From Nostocales cyanobacterium LEGE 11386 (GTDB taxonomy: Bacteria > Cyanobacteriota > Cyanobacteriia > Cyanobacteriales > Nostocaceae): a stretch of DNA of 64,000 nucleotides. The stretch spans positions 124,001 to 188,000 of the forward strand of contig JADEXK010000001.1 in NCBI GenBank assembly GCA_015207155.1. Direction: 5' to 3'. The position numbers and the translations under genes are program-made. Under the pieces are notes generated by a model. The model was not told where the DNA came from. It made no database searches and saw only the letters and a program-made list of their open reading frames with translations. Positions within the stretch are counted from its first letter, which is position 1. Each line of letters starts with the position of its first letter. Of this stretch, positions 1 through 9,255 are shown piece by piece.

Positions 1-751
1 CTTCGGCTTTTCGTCTGACTGTTTGGTGCAACCCACGGGCATCGTTAAAATACATCGTACCGTGTTGTAGCTGTGCTTCCGTATAGGAGACAATCATGGG
101 AATATTTCGACCTTCATCAAAGTCTGACATCACGCGCATAGACTGTAATTCCATTTCTCGGGGCATTTCACCCGCTTCAATGGTGATATTATCGATGTCG
201 CCGAATAAAGGCAGAACTACTACAGTTGCATCAGCAGCAACACCTGCCCATACATCGCTATGACACTTGGAACTAGCAAAGGGTAAACTCAACTTCTCGG
301 TGCTAGTCTGGCCATAAACCATGCGGAGATTTACTGGTAAATCTACGGCATCAATCAAATCATTGGCTCCCAGTTCATAGAAAGCTTCAGCAACACTCTT
401 TTGAAACAAGTTAAAAGCGAGAGTGTGTTCTCGCTTAGGCATCAGAAGACCAGTACCCGTGTAGTTTGGCAAAGTATTTCTGGCTGCTAGCAGTCGCTGA
501 AGCATTTCAGCTTCTGAGAGAATGATAGGACTATTTAAACAGGCGGATATGTAACCAGCCGCCGCGACTCGGATTTGCTGGAATAGTTCGGGCTTTAATG
601 TGTGTTCAAATAGCAGTCGGTACTGCCGCCTCGTAGCAATTTTATCAGCAAGTTCATCAAAGAGGCGATCGCCTAGCTCAGAGAATGCGATCGCCTGTTC
701 ATACCCTAACTGATCGCTTTTTAGTGATTCTGCTAATATTTCTTGTATCAT
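1..751 (-). CDS. Partial protein, possible 2-oxoglutarate/Fe(II)-dependent oxygenase
   Basis: From an ATG at 751, preceded by GGAAAGAGA, an open frame of about 250 codons runs off the left edge, so the C-terminus is missing. The N-terminal half is helical and not recognised. Two thirds of the way in there is an H-x-D pair (CHSDVW, near residue 165). About 75 residues later comes a second histidine followed by arginines (GLHQTVRR, near residue 242). An H-x-D...H arrangement with a distal Arg is the ligand pattern of the 2-oxoglutarate/Fe(II) oxygenase fold; the assignment rests only on this and is an inference. The gene is divergent from the methyltransferase/diiron-oxidase pair across about 480 bp. 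It could also be an unrelated cupin-type or unknown protein. Confidence 0.55.
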   Translation of the reverse strand, partial: MIQEILAESLKSDQLGYEQAIAFSELGDRLFDELADKIATRRQYRLLFEHTLKPELFQQIRVAAAGYISACLNSPIILSEAEMLQRLLAARNTLPNYTGTGLLMPKREHTLAFNLFQKSVAEAFYELGANDLIDAVDLPVNLRMVYGQTSTEKLSLPFASSKCHSDVWAGVAADATVVVLPLFGDIDNITIEAGEMPREMELQSMRVMSDFDEGRNIPMIVSYTEAQLQHGTMYFNDARGLHQTVRRKAE

Positions 752-1233
752 TGTCTCTTTCCAATTTTTTCAAGTAGGTGCATAACTCAATAACTATGAA
801 TGAGTTCGTTGAGTAACACAAAAGTGGCTATTAAAAACTAGCAATTTGACGACTATTTATACTTCGTAAAAAATACTGTTTTCAAATTTTATATATCTTG
901 TTTGAAATTTTTTGAAATTGCCTTTTTTATAAAACGCAGATAAATTGGTAACTAAAATAATTACTTACTTTATTTTAATTAATCGCAACTTTATGAAGCT
1001 ACTTGTTATTTATTGCTTATTTTTAAAGAAAATAATAAGTTGACATTGAAGATATGCCAATAATTCGGCGAAACTGCACATTTGATTGAGCAAGAAATTC
1101 AATGGATAAAAATCAGTAAAATTAACGTTTAAAACCATATAAGCGGATGCTAAAACTTAAGTAAGCAAAAGTTGCTGTGTAAATACATTTCTTGCCAAGC
1201 ATCCTTGCCAAATATAAATAAATAGTTAAGAAA
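752..1233. other. AT-rich divergent intergenic region
   Basis: About 480 bp separate two divergent genes and must hold both promoters. The sequence is strongly AT-rich. A TTGACA box at 1040-1045 with a weak TAATTC about 15 bp downstream is a possible plus-strand promoter, but the match is poor. No small gene, palindrome or repeat stands out. Confidence 0.4.
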
Positions 1234-2004
1234 ATGTCAATCCTGAATAATCAACTTTCAACAGAAAACCTATACAATCGCACAGCATCAGAGTGGATTA
1301 GAGAAGAACCTATTTCGCTTTCAGACTTTACAGCCCGACCTTTTGTATTAAAGCTGTGTGAACCTGTTAAGGACTTGCGAGTACTCGATTTAGGTTGTGG
1401 TGAAGGCTATTGTAGTCGAGAATTACGCCGACGTGGAGCTGCACAAGTATATGGATTAGACCTGTCTCAAGGCATGATAGCAGCAGCGCGATCGCAAGAA
1501 ATCACAGAGGCTTTTAATATTAACTATGAAGTAGGATGTGCTACTAATCTCCAGCAGTTTGGTAATGCTGAATTTGACCTAGTTGTCGCGGTTTTTCTAT
1601 TTAACTATTTAACAATTTCTCAGACCCAGGAATGTATGGCAGAGGTAGCACGTGTACTTCGTCCTGGTGGTCGATTTGTCTTTAGCATTCCTCACCCATC
1701 CTTTCCATATATGCGGGAAGCTGCATATCCATTCTATTTTCAAGTGGAAAATCAAGGCTATTTCAGCCAACGAGATCAACAGTTTCCTGGTCGTATTTGG
1801 AAAAGAGATGGTTCTTCGCTCAATGTGCAATTAATTCACAAAACTCTTGAGGATTATTTTCATGCTATGAAGGGTGCTGGCTTTAATACAATGCCTGTTT
1901 TACAGGAATTACGTGTTACTCCAGAACATATTGCACTAGATGAATCATTTTTTAGTCCTTTACTTGATCTACCTCTCCATTTAGCCATACAAGTAACACG
2001 ATGA
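1234..2004 (+). CDS. Class I SAM-dependent methyltransferase
   Basis: This 256-residue protein has the Rossmann-fold methyltransferase motifs. LDLGCGEG (residues 51-58) is the SAM-binding motif I, GLDLS (74-78) carries the acidic ribose contact, and a VLRPGGRF segment follows near residue 142. The length and layout fit the Methyltransf_11/25 group of small-molecule methyltransferases; the substrate cannot be read from sequence. The stop overlaps the ATG of the next gene (ATGA, 2001-2004), so the two are almost certainly translationally coupled and may act on the same metabolite. The first ATG was kept although its ribosome-binding site is weak. Confidence 0.9.
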   Translation: MSILNNQLSTENLYNRTASEWIREEPISLSDFTARPFVLKLCEPVKDLRVLDLGCGEGYCSRELRRRGAAQVYGLDLSQGMIAAARSQEITEAFNINYEVGCATNLQQFGNAEFDLVVAVFLFNYLTISQTQECMAEVARVLRPGGRFVFSIPHPSFPYMREAAYPFYFQVENQGYFSQRDQQFPGRIWKRDGSSLNVQLIHKTLEDYFHAMKGAGFNTMPVLQELRVTPEHIALDESFFSPLLDLPLHLAIQVTR

Positions 2005-2726
2005 CACAGACAACATCTTTAGTAAAAAACTCTTTCCAGGAAATTACAGCTAATCATCCTTTGTGGAACCATGAATTTCTCCACCGTTGTCGGACTGGAG
2101 ATTTATTTCTACCAGATATTCAGATTCTCGCTGTGCAGATGTACAAATTCTCTAAAGAATTTAATCGGATCTTGGCTGGTATTTTGTCTTGCTGTCCAGA
2201 TGAAACTGCTCAGTTAGTAATTTTGGAGAATCTCTTCGATGAAATGGGACAAGGAAATATTCATCAGTCCCATCCCGAATTGTTTCGTCGATTTACTCGC
2301 GCCTTGGGTATTGACGACGATACTTTGGCAGCCTTACCCACTGCACCAGAAACTCTGGCTTTAATTGAGACTTATTTGCAGATACCCCGTCAATATGGGT
2401 ACTTACCTGCATTAGCTGCTGTCTGTTATGCCTCCGAAGGGATTGTCAGCTCACTATACACCCAACTGTATCAAGGTATTGTGGGTGCTGCTCCGTTACC
2501 AAAAGAATCCCTTATTTTCTTTGAATTACATATTGATGTAGATGATAGTCATGCAGCGAAGTTAGCAGCCGTCGTTGAACCGCGTATTAACATGATTGAG
2601 GAATACGAGCAGATAAAGTTAGCTATTACTGAAGCAATGAATGCCAGAATGGAATTTTTTAACGGTATTCAGCGTCAAATCTTTAATTATGGCTTTTCGC
2701 AGGATTCATGGCTCCTGTTTAAGTAG
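2001..2726 (+). CDS. CADD-like heme-oxygenase-fold diiron oxidase (HDO)
   Basis: This 241-residue all-helical protein belongs to the TenA/PqqC/heme-oxygenase-like superfamily. It carries a full candidate diiron ligand set: E81, H88, E146, H177, D181 and H184. The spacing matches the ligands I recall for Chlamydia CADD (E81, H88, E142, H174, D178, H181). HDOs of this group oxidise small amines, amino acids or fatty acids with O2. The self-sacrificed Tyr of CADD, which makes p-aminobenzoate, has no counterpart near residue 27, and no Lys lies near 152, so p-aminobenzoate synthesis is unlikely. It overlaps the upstream methyltransferase by 4 bp. The substrate is unknown. Confidence 0.8.
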   Translation: MTQTTSLVKNSFQEITANHPLWNHEFLHRCRTGDLFLPDIQILAVQMYKFSKEFNRILAGILSCCPDETAQLVILENLFDEMGQGNIHQSHPELFRRFTRALGIDDDTLAALPTAPETLALIETYLQIPRQYGYLPALAAVCYASEGIVSSLYTQLYQGIVGAAPLPKESLIFFELHIDVDDSHAAKLAAVVEPRINMIEEYEQIKLAITEAMNARMEFFNGIQRQIFNYGFSQDSWLLFK

Positions 2727-3081
2727 GAGATTTAAGCTTAACTTTGTGGTTTGGAGTTTCCGACTAGAGAAGAAAGGGCTGATAGTTGGCCTCGCGCAGC
2801 TATCACCCTGACTACAAACTTTTGATAATTGATGCTGACAAACTCAAAGCATAGTTTTAAATAAATGGGGATGGTATAAATACGGATGCCATTCTCCTGT
2901 TTTTGAGAATTAAAATACTAGTAGTTATTCTGAGTTTTGATATTTTTTCCAGTTGTAGATAGTCAGGAAGATTGAGGTTTGACTCCAAAAAACCTGGCTC
3001 TGGAAATAATTGTTGAACAGCATGAATAAATTAATAGCTAACTTTTCTTAGCACAGTTGGGTATAGTTTGAGGAGGCGCTT
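2727..3081. other. Intergenic leader of the H-NOX operon
   Basis: These 355 bp contain no credible gene. A short GC-richer patch near 2785-2810 resembles degraded dispersed-repeat sequence. The 3' end carries a strong Shine-Dalgarno (AGGAGG, about 3071) for the H-NOX gene. I see no clear promoter. Confidence 0.35.
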
Positions 3082-3633
3082 ATGTATGGATTAGTAAACA
3101 AAGCGATTCAAGATATGGTATGCAGTCGCTTTGGTGAGAAGACTTGGCAAGAAATTAAGCAGAAAGCTGAGGTAGATGCAGACGTTTTCGTCAGTATGGA
3201 AGGCTATCCTGATGACATCACTCACAGGTTGGTAAAAGCTGCTAGTGTCGTGTTGAATTTATCCTCTTCAGAAATTATGCAAGCCTTTGGAGAATTTTGG
3301 GTGCAATATACATCCCAGGAAGGCTATGGCGAAATGATGGATATGAGTGGGGATACATTACCGGAATTTCTCGAAAACTTAGATAATCTTCATGCTCGTG
3401 TAGGAGTAAGTTTTCCCCAACTTCAACCACCATCATTTGAGTGTAGTGACGTAGAAGAAGCTACTTTAAGCTTACACTATCGCTCTGATAGAGAGGGACT
3501 GGCTCCAATGGTGCTTGGTTTAGTTAAGGGATTAGGAACGAGATTTGATACGGAAGTTGAAATTACCCACACTCAGAGTCGAGATGATGGTGCTGAACAT
3601 GATGAATTTTTAGTGAAATATAAACCAAACTGA
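3082..3633 (+). CDS. H-NOX heme nitric oxide/oxygen-binding sensor
   Basis: This 183-residue protein spans the whole length of a stand-alone bacterial H-NOX domain and begins with the typical [10 protein letters not shown]. The proximal heme ligand is H104 in NLHARVG, and the propionate-binding Y-x-S-x-R motif is Y133-S135-R137. It closely resembles Nostoc Alr2278 as I remember it. It binds heme b and senses NO (or O2/CO) in the cytoplasm, then controls its partner kinase. The kinase gene starts 11 bp after the stop, so the two form one operon. A strong AGGAGG precedes the ATG. Confidence 0.95.
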   Translation: MYGLVNKAIQDMVCSRFGEKTWQEIKQKAEVDADVFVSMEGYPDDITHRLVKAASVVLNLSSSEIMQAFGEFWVQYTSQEGYGEMMDMSGDTLPEFLENLDNLHARVGVSFPQLQPPSFECSDVEEATLSLHYRSDREGLAPMVLGLVKGLGTRFDTEVEITHTQSRDDGAEHDEFLVKYKPN

Positions 3634-3644
3634 GCGCTAAGTCC

Positions 3645-5105
3645 ATGATTTCTCCTCATTTTTGTCTTTCGCCAGAATTATTTGCTAAGGCTTTTCCGTT
3701 CCATTTTATATTTAACCGAAATCAAGAAATATTACAGGCAGGTAATGTTTTAGAACGGATTAGTTCTACTTCACTAGTTGGTAGCCAGATAGAGCAACAT
3801 TTCCAAATTAATCGCCCTAATATCTCAGTTGATTTTGATACTATCAATAAAAAGTCCAATTCGATTTTCATTTTGGAATTTATTCATAATGGAATGTATC
3901 TTAAAGGACAGATGATGTATCAAGCAGAGCAAGATATTATATTTTTTTTAGGTTCTCCCTGGATTACAGAAACGGCTAGTCTTGCGCCTCTAGGCATCAA
4001 ATTGAAAGATTTTGCTATTCATGATCCAATTACAGATTTTTTATTTTTATTACAGGCTAAAAATACTGCTTTAACAGATACAAAAAAGCTCACTTTAGAA
4101 CTTACTCAACAACGGGCAGAGCTACAAAAAGCACTGCAAATTAAAGAAACTCTCACGAGAATTGCTCAAGCACAATCTCAAAAATTAGAAAAATCTTTTA
4201 GGGAATTACAACAAACACAAGCACAATTAATTCAAGCTGAAAAAATGTCCAGTCTAGGACAGTTAGTTGCAGGTGTGGCTCATGAAATTAATAACCCAAT
4301 TAACTTTATCTACGGTAATTTAAGTTACATTAAAGATTACACTAAAGACCTACTCACACTTATAGAACTTTATCAAAAATTTTACGAAAATCCTGTTCCG
4401 GAAATTCAAGATTACATCCAAGCTATTGAATTAGATTTCTTGCTGGATGACTTGCCCAAAATTATCTATTCTATGAAAATGGGAACCGAGAGAATTACAG
4501 AAATTGTGGTTTCTTTACGCAATTTTTCTCGTTTGGATGAAGCAGAGAAGAAAAGGGTCGATATTCATGAAGGACTGGATAGTACTTTATTGATTTTACA
4601 GCATCGCCTCAAGGAAAAATCTGGTCATGCAAGAATTGAAGTAGTAAAAGATTATGGCAATATACCTTTAATAGATTGCTATCCTGGTCAACTCAATCAA
4701 GTATTTATGAATATTATCAGTAATGCTATTGATGCTTTAGATAGTTATAATGATAAACGGTCTATTACAGATATTCATGTTGATCCTAGTAAAATTATAA
4801 TTACAACTGAAGTTGTTGACACAAACTGTATTATCATCCGCATTGCTGATAATGGTTCGGGAATGCCAGAAGTAGTGAAAGAGCGACTGTTTGATCCGTT
4901 CTTTACAACTAAGCCTGTGGGTAAAGGTACGGGATTGGGTTTATCAATTAGCTATCAAATTATTGTGGAAAAACACAAGGGAAAATTGATTTGTGTGTCT
5001 GAACCTGGAAAGGGAACTGAGTTTTGCATTAAAATTCCTATATCAGAAAATAGTTCATTAGCTAATTGTGCTACATCAGTAAATAAGGTAGAGATAAACA
5101 ATTAA
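3645..5105 (+). CDS. H-NOX-associated sensor histidine kinase
   Basis: This is a 486-residue kinase without membrane segments. Residues 1-140 match the H-NOX-associated (HNOBA) domain, and 145-200 form a coiled coil. The H-box is EKMSSLGQ...VAHEINNP with H213 as the phosphorylated His. The C-terminal HATPase has the N box ([10 protein letters not shown]), the G1 box (DNGSGMP), the F box (FDPFFTTK) and the G2 box (GKGTGLGLS). It sits 11 bp downstream of H-NOX, as in Nostoc Alr2278/Alr2279, so NO binding probably modulates its autophosphorylation. No response regulator is encoded next to it; the partner must lie elsewhere. Confidence 0.93.
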   Translation: MISPHFCLSPELFAKAFPFHFIFNRNQEILQAGNVLERISSTSLVGSQIEQHFQINRPNISVDFDTINKKSNSIFILEFIHNGMYLKGQMMYQAEQDIIFFLGSPWITETASLAPLGIKLKDFAIHDPITDFLFLLQAKNTALTDTKKLTLELTQQRAELQKALQIKETLTRIAQAQSQKLEKSFRELQQTQAQLIQAEKMSSLGQLVAGVAHEINNPINFIYGNLSYIKDYTKDLLTLIELYQKFYENPVPEIQDYIQAIELDFLLDDLPKIIYSMKMGTERITEIVVSLRNFSRLDEAEKKRVDIHEGLDSTLLILQHRLKEKSGHARIEVVKDYGNIPLIDCYPGQLNQVFMNIISNAIDALDSYNDKRSITDIHVDPSKIIITTEVVDTNCIIIRIADNGSGMPEVVKERLFDPFFTTKPVGKGTGLGLSISYQIIVEKHKGKLICVSEPGKGTEFCIKIPISENSSLANCATSVNKVEINN

Positions 5106-5163
5106 AAAGCAAAATATCTGTAATCAGATTAATCTAAAATCACAATTCAAAATTTACAATTGA

Positions 5164-6324
5164 ATGCAGCGTATTTTATTAATTACAGAACGATTTGCAC
5201 CTGATTTAGGAGGTTTGGCTACTAGTGCAACACGTTTGGTCACAACGCTTTGTCAACTGGGAATAGAGGTTGATGTTCTTACCTGGAGTCGTTATTTACA
5301 ACCAGGTGAAGTTTTGCCGCCAGAAAATCTAGGGGCTAAATATCGAGTTTATCGTATAGGCTTATACCGTCATTGGGACATGACAATGCCTCATACTTTG
5401 AATGTTCTGGATTGGTTGCAACAACTTCGGGGTTATGATGCTATTTGGGGTCATTATCTTTTTCCTAGTGGATTTCTAGCTGCTTGGTTTGCCGGACTGA
5501 AAAAAATACCCAGTACTGTTAGCGCTCGTGGTAATGATATTGATAAGGAAATGTTTCCCCCAGGAGATTTTGCCCGACTGCAATGGACACTACAACACAC
5601 CAAGATGATAACTGCGGTGAGTGCTGATATGTCTCGCAAAATTCAGCTACTGAGTGGACGGGATGATGTACTAGTTTTAAAAAATGCCGTAGATACGGAA
5701 GTATTTGCTTTGGTAAAATCAGGTGAAATTACGCGGGAGCAGTTAGGAATTGCACCTGATGAAGTCGTCCTGGGTTTTTGTGGGGAGGTGCGGGAAAAGA
5801 AAGGACAGCAATTCTTATTGAATGCTTTGACAACAGTTCGCAAGCAGCATCCAGCTTGTTTGTTAATTATTGGTGAGGTTAGGGCTTCTCAGGATTCTGT
5901 GTTGCAAGTTTATAAAACTCAACAGCCAGAAGATGCCCAGCGAATTATCATTACAGGACACTTAGCCAATGCCAAAATAGTTGCTGAATATCTACGGTTA
6001 TGTGACGTTTATCTTCAGCCTTCATTGTGGGAGGGAATGCCAAATGCATTGCTAGAGGCGATGGCTTGTGGTTGTTGTTGTATTGCGAGTGATGCGGGTG
6101 GGATTCCTGAGGTGATTTTACATGGTGAAAATGGTTTTATGTTGCCGCGTTCTCAGTTACATAAGTTGGGTGAAGCGGTGCTGGAATGTTTGGCAATGAC
6201 ATCAGCACAAAAAAATACAATTATGCAAGCAGCACGCGATCGCATCCTCACTGAATATTCTATAACTCAAGAACAACAACGACTTCAAACTTTAATTGAC
6301 CGCTTGATTCCCAATTCACAATAA
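5164..6324 (+). CDS. Glycosyltransferase family 4 (GT-B fold)
   Basis: This 386-residue retaining glycosyltransferase of the GT4 group starts with the GT-B N-terminal signature (FAPDLGGLAT, residues 11-20). The C-terminal nucleotide-sugar domain has the E-x7-E motif at E290 and E298. Such enzymes add sugars to lipids or polysaccharides at the cytoplasmic face of the membrane; donor and acceptor are not readable. Its last 40 bp overlap the 3' end of the opposing glycosyltransferase gene. It stands alone on this strand after the H-NOX operon. Confidence 0.9.
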   Translation: MQRILLITERFAPDLGGLATSATRLVTTLCQLGIEVDVLTWSRYLQPGEVLPPENLGAKYRVYRIGLYRHWDMTMPHTLNVLDWLQQLRGYDAIWGHYLFPSGFLAAWFAGLKKIPSTVSARGNDIDKEMFPPGDFARLQWTLQHTKMITAVSADMSRKIQLLSGRDDVLVLKNAVDTEVFALVKSGEITREQLGIAPDEVVLGFCGEVREKKGQQFLLNALTTVRKQHPACLLIIGEVRASQDSVLQVYKTQQPEDAQRIIITGHLANAKIVAEYLRLCDVYLQPSLWEGMPNALLEAMACGCCCIASDAGGIPEVILHGENGFMLPRSQLHKLGEAVLECLAMTSAQKNTIMQAARDRILTEYSITQEQQRLQTLIDRLIPNSQ

Positions 6325-7499
6325 GCTGCTGTCAAAGCTTCACCTGCACGTCTCCAAGTGTAATACTCCTCAATTCGCCTCCGGGCATTCAATGCTATTT
6401 GAGTTGCTAATTCACTATCATTTTGCAATCGTAACACTGCATCTTTAATAGCCTTGGCTGAACCTGGCTTGACTAACAAAAAATGTACTCCGTCTTCGCC
6501 TAATTCCTGCACCACTGGCAAATTACTAGCAATTACAGGTATTCCCGTTGCCATACCTTCTAAAATCTTCAGGGGACAACAACCTTGAACTAAATTGCGA
6601 TCGCTCGGCATTAATGGTGCCAAAATCATATCTGAAGCATGGATATGTTTAAGCAACTGTGTTTGCGATATCGGTGCTAAAATAGTCAGCTTATCTGCTA
6701 CTCCCAACTTTAATGCTAGCTGCTTTAATTTTTTAATTTGATCATCTCTAGCTTGTCCAATCACTGTTAAACAGGTAAGTAAATCTTTATTTACCAGTTC
6801 TAAAGCTTCAATTGCTAAATTTACACCTTGCCAAGGCGAAAGTGTGCCAAAATATAACATTTGTAAGGGTGCATTAACAAAGATATCCTCAGACTTCCCT
6901 TCTGGGTTTCTTAAACGGTAGGTAAACACATCTAAATCTACACCGTTGGGGATTACGCGAATTTTCTTTGCTGGTACATTTCGGCTTTGCAAATATGCGG
7001 CGGTAACACTGCTGGGAGTCACAATTAAATCGGCTGCTGCCAAACAAATTTGTTCTTGGGAGTGCAATTTGTGCAGTAGTTCTCGATCATCTGCAACAGC
7101 AGGATAACGGTATTTTAGTTCAATTGAAGGTAAGCCGTTAACTTCAAAGATTAATTTATCGCAATATTGCTTTTTATTAAGTGCAATAACAAAGCCTTCA
7201 TAAATCGAACGAATATGCACTGTTTCAAATCGCCGACCTTGCAACCATAGCCGCAGTAGATTTTGGAAATACAAAACTCGTTGAATTAAATTATTACCCA
7301 AGGCAGGCAACATTATTTGCATAACTTGCGGGAAAATTTCATCAGAATTTATCGGTTCTGCTGTAGGAGAAACTGTTACTAACTGGATATCGCCAAAAGC
7401 AATTGCTAAAGCTTTAGAAAAAGCCATAATATGAATTGCTGCACCCTTTGATGCGGGTACAATATCGAAAGAAATGTAAGCTATCCTCGGTTGATTCAT
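6285..7499 (-). CDS. Glycosyltransferase family 4
   Basis: This 404-residue GT-B protein opens with RIAYISFDIVPASKGAAIHI, typical of GT4 enzymes. The C-terminal half has the donor-binding loop (YFGTLSPWQG) and the segment PLKILEGMATG..VIASN, whose Glu matches the second Glu of the E-x7-E motif. The first Glu is not conserved (the segment reads LVQGCCPLKILE), so donor binding may differ from the classical group. It converges with the 5164 gene and the 3' ends overlap by 40 bp. The role is probably glycolipid or exopolysaccharide synthesis. Confidence 0.88.
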   Translation of the reverse strand: MNQPRIAYISFDIVPASKGAAIHIMAFSKALAIAFGDIQLVTVSPTAEPINSDEIFPQVMQIMLPALGNNLIQRVLYFQNLLRLWLQGRRFETVHIRSIYEGFVIALNKKQYCDKLIFEVNGLPSIELKYRYPAVADDRELLHKLHSQEQICLAAADLIVTPSSVTAAYLQSRNVPAKKIRVIPNGVDLDVFTYRLRNPEGKSEDIFVNAPLQMLYFGTLSPWQGVNLAIEALELVNKDLLTCLTVIGQARDDQIKKLKQLALKLGVADKLTILAPISQTQLLKHIHASDMILAPLMPSDRNLVQGCCPLKILEGMATGIPVIASNLPVVQELGEDGVHFLLVKPGSAKAIKDAVLRLQNDSELATQIALNARRRIEEYYTWRRAGEALTAAYCELGIKRSIKV

Positions 7500-7672
7500 A
7501 AATATTTATATATTGCGTTGACACTTAATTTTGGCTTTGTTATACTGACGGCAATTTATATTAGTTTCATCTAATATATTTTGGCAAAACTCAGTTGAAA
7601 AGTAATTTAAATAAATTTAATAAAAATCTACAAAGACATGGAATTTAATTGAGTTGATGGAGCTTGGATAAT

Positions 7673-8584
7673 ATGCCTATTGAATTACAGCAATTTCGTA
7701 AACAATTAATTTATGAAGCGACAGAACCATTTGCTAGTATTACAACTGATTTAGATGATTTGGCAACACTTTCTCGTCTCTCAGAACTGAGAAAAAATAA
7801 ATATGGCAAAATTGCACTTTACTATTTTTTAGGAGCAGTAACCTTAGGCGTACTGATTTTTATCATATCTGGATCTGGGATAGCTTCAGCGTGGATAGGT
7901 GTAGTTATTAGCTTGCTGAACTTAGGGTTTATTGGTTTAATCATAGCCTGGATTTATGCCTTGATAATGAGATATAAATTTGGCAGATTAAATATTATTA
8001 ACTATCGATATGAAGTCACAGAAAAGATTCTGAAAATGCTGGCTAGAGATATAGACAAAATGACTCTAGTCTATATGAAGTTATCATTTCAGAAAAATGA
8101 GACAAATGAGAATAAAGTAGATACTATACCGCATCCTTATAAAGCAGGATGGAAAATAGATATTTATCAAAATCAATGGTTAAACATTCAAGGAAAGTTT
8201 TTAGATAGAACTCGCTTTGCATTAACTGTAACTGGATTATCCAAAAGGCAATACGGTTGGAAACGTAGTAGTAGTGGTAAAAATAAGCATAAATCTAAAG
8301 TTAAATTTGGGGGGTTGGATGTGAACTTAAGCTTAATCTATCCCCAGCGCCGCTATGGAGCAGTTAAAGTTTTAAAAAATGAAGTTAGTGAGGCAATAAA
8401 GCTACCCAAGTTAGCTGCTGTGAGAAATTTGAAAGTTACAGATAAAGCCATGCATTTCACAGTGAGAGTTGAGCCAAATGTTGCAGAGAGTCAAGAAAAA
8501 ATTTATCAAACAATTGTCGCGATGTTTCTGAGTCTATATCAAGTACTTAATTTGGCAAAAATGCTTTCTAAAGAAACAGTATGA
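7673..8584 (+). CDS. Conserved membrane protein of unknown function
   Basis: This roughly 303-residue protein has two predicted membrane helices near residues 48-69 and 76-98, then a basic cytoplasmic region of about 190 residues with no recognised motif. I chose the ATG at 7673, because GGAG at 7659-7662 has good spacing to it but lies too close to an in-frame TTG at 7664. The stop overlaps the ATG of the lipoprotein gene (8581-8584), and an FHA-domain gene follows. The three are probably one operon acting in or near the cell envelope. Function unknown. Confidence 0.75.
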   Translation: MPIELQQFRKQLIYEATEPFASITTDLDDLATLSRLSELRKNKYGKIALYYFLGAVTLGVLIFIISGSGIASAWIGVVISLLNLGFIGLIIAWIYALIMRYKFGRLNIINYRYEVTEKILKMLARDIDKMTLVYMKLSFQKNETNENKVDTIPHPYKAGWKIDIYQNQWLNIQGKFLDRTRFALTVTGLSKRQYGWKRSSSGKNKHKSKVKFGGLDVNLSLIYPQRRYGAVKVLKNEVSEAIKLPKLAAVRNLKVTDKAMHFTVRVEPNVAESQEKIYQTIVAMFLSLYQVLNLAKMLSKETV

Positions 8585-9252
8585 AAAAGATGATTGGAAA
8601 AGTTTTAGTTTTAGGGTTTTTAATAACTGCACTTTTAGGATGTAGTCATAACAAAACTGAAATTGAGTTATCTAAAGAGAAGATTTCGCCAACAACAGTG
8701 ACAGCGACTAATGTTGCTAATCGCACTGATAAAATTAAGTTTAAAACAGAGGGAGGCTCAGATTTATTTGCCCTAAAACAGCAAGCTGATGGCGCTAAAT
8801 TAGTTGATGGTAATGACCAAGAATTAGCCAGAATCAAAGTTGATAAATCAGGGAAAATTAAAATTAAAAATTCTTCAAATAAAGTTTTGGGTTATGTAGT
8901 AACGGCCAAAGGTTACTGGAAGCTGGAAACCCCAGAACAAAGCCGAGATTTATATATTCTCAGACGACAAAATGACGGTAATTATCAGCTAGAAGATGCC
9001 GCCAAGAAAGAAATTTATCAAATTAAAACCCGTAAGGATGGCTGGGGGATTGAGACACCAGACAAAAAGTTAGTTTATCAGGTGAGGATTAAAGAAGGTA
9101 AAACTTCTTTAAGAAATGCATCTGCAAATACGGTTTTTTCTACAAAATCAGAAATATCACCCATTGCATTTACTTGCTTTGGATTAGACGTTCTCACCCG
9201 CGAACAACAAGCGGCTTTAGCTTATGCAGTAAATTTAACAGGAGGACAATAA
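8581..9252 (+). CDS. Predicted lipoprotein of unknown function
   Basis: This 223-residue protein begins with a short basic stretch, a hydrophobic core and the lipobox LLGC (Cys21), so it should be lipidated and anchored outside the cytoplasm. The mature part shows loosely repeated beta segments rich in Lys and Asp (the L-E-x-x-x-K/D type units around residues 75-170), suggesting a beta-repeat fold. It overlaps the upstream membrane protein by 4 bp, and the FHA gene starts 3 bp after its stop. No family was recognised. Confidence 0.78.
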   Translation: MKKMIGKVLVLGFLITALLGCSHNKTEIELSKEKISPTTVTATNVANRTDKIKFKTEGGSDLFALKQQADGAKLVDGNDQELARIKVDKSGKIKIKNSSNKVLGYVVTAKGYWKLETPEQSRDLYILRRQNDGNYQLEDAAKKEIYQIKTRKDGWGIETPDKKLVYQVRIKEGKTSLRNASANTVFSTKSEISPIAFTCFGLDVLTREQQAALAYAVNLTGGQ

Positions 9253-9255
9253 AAG

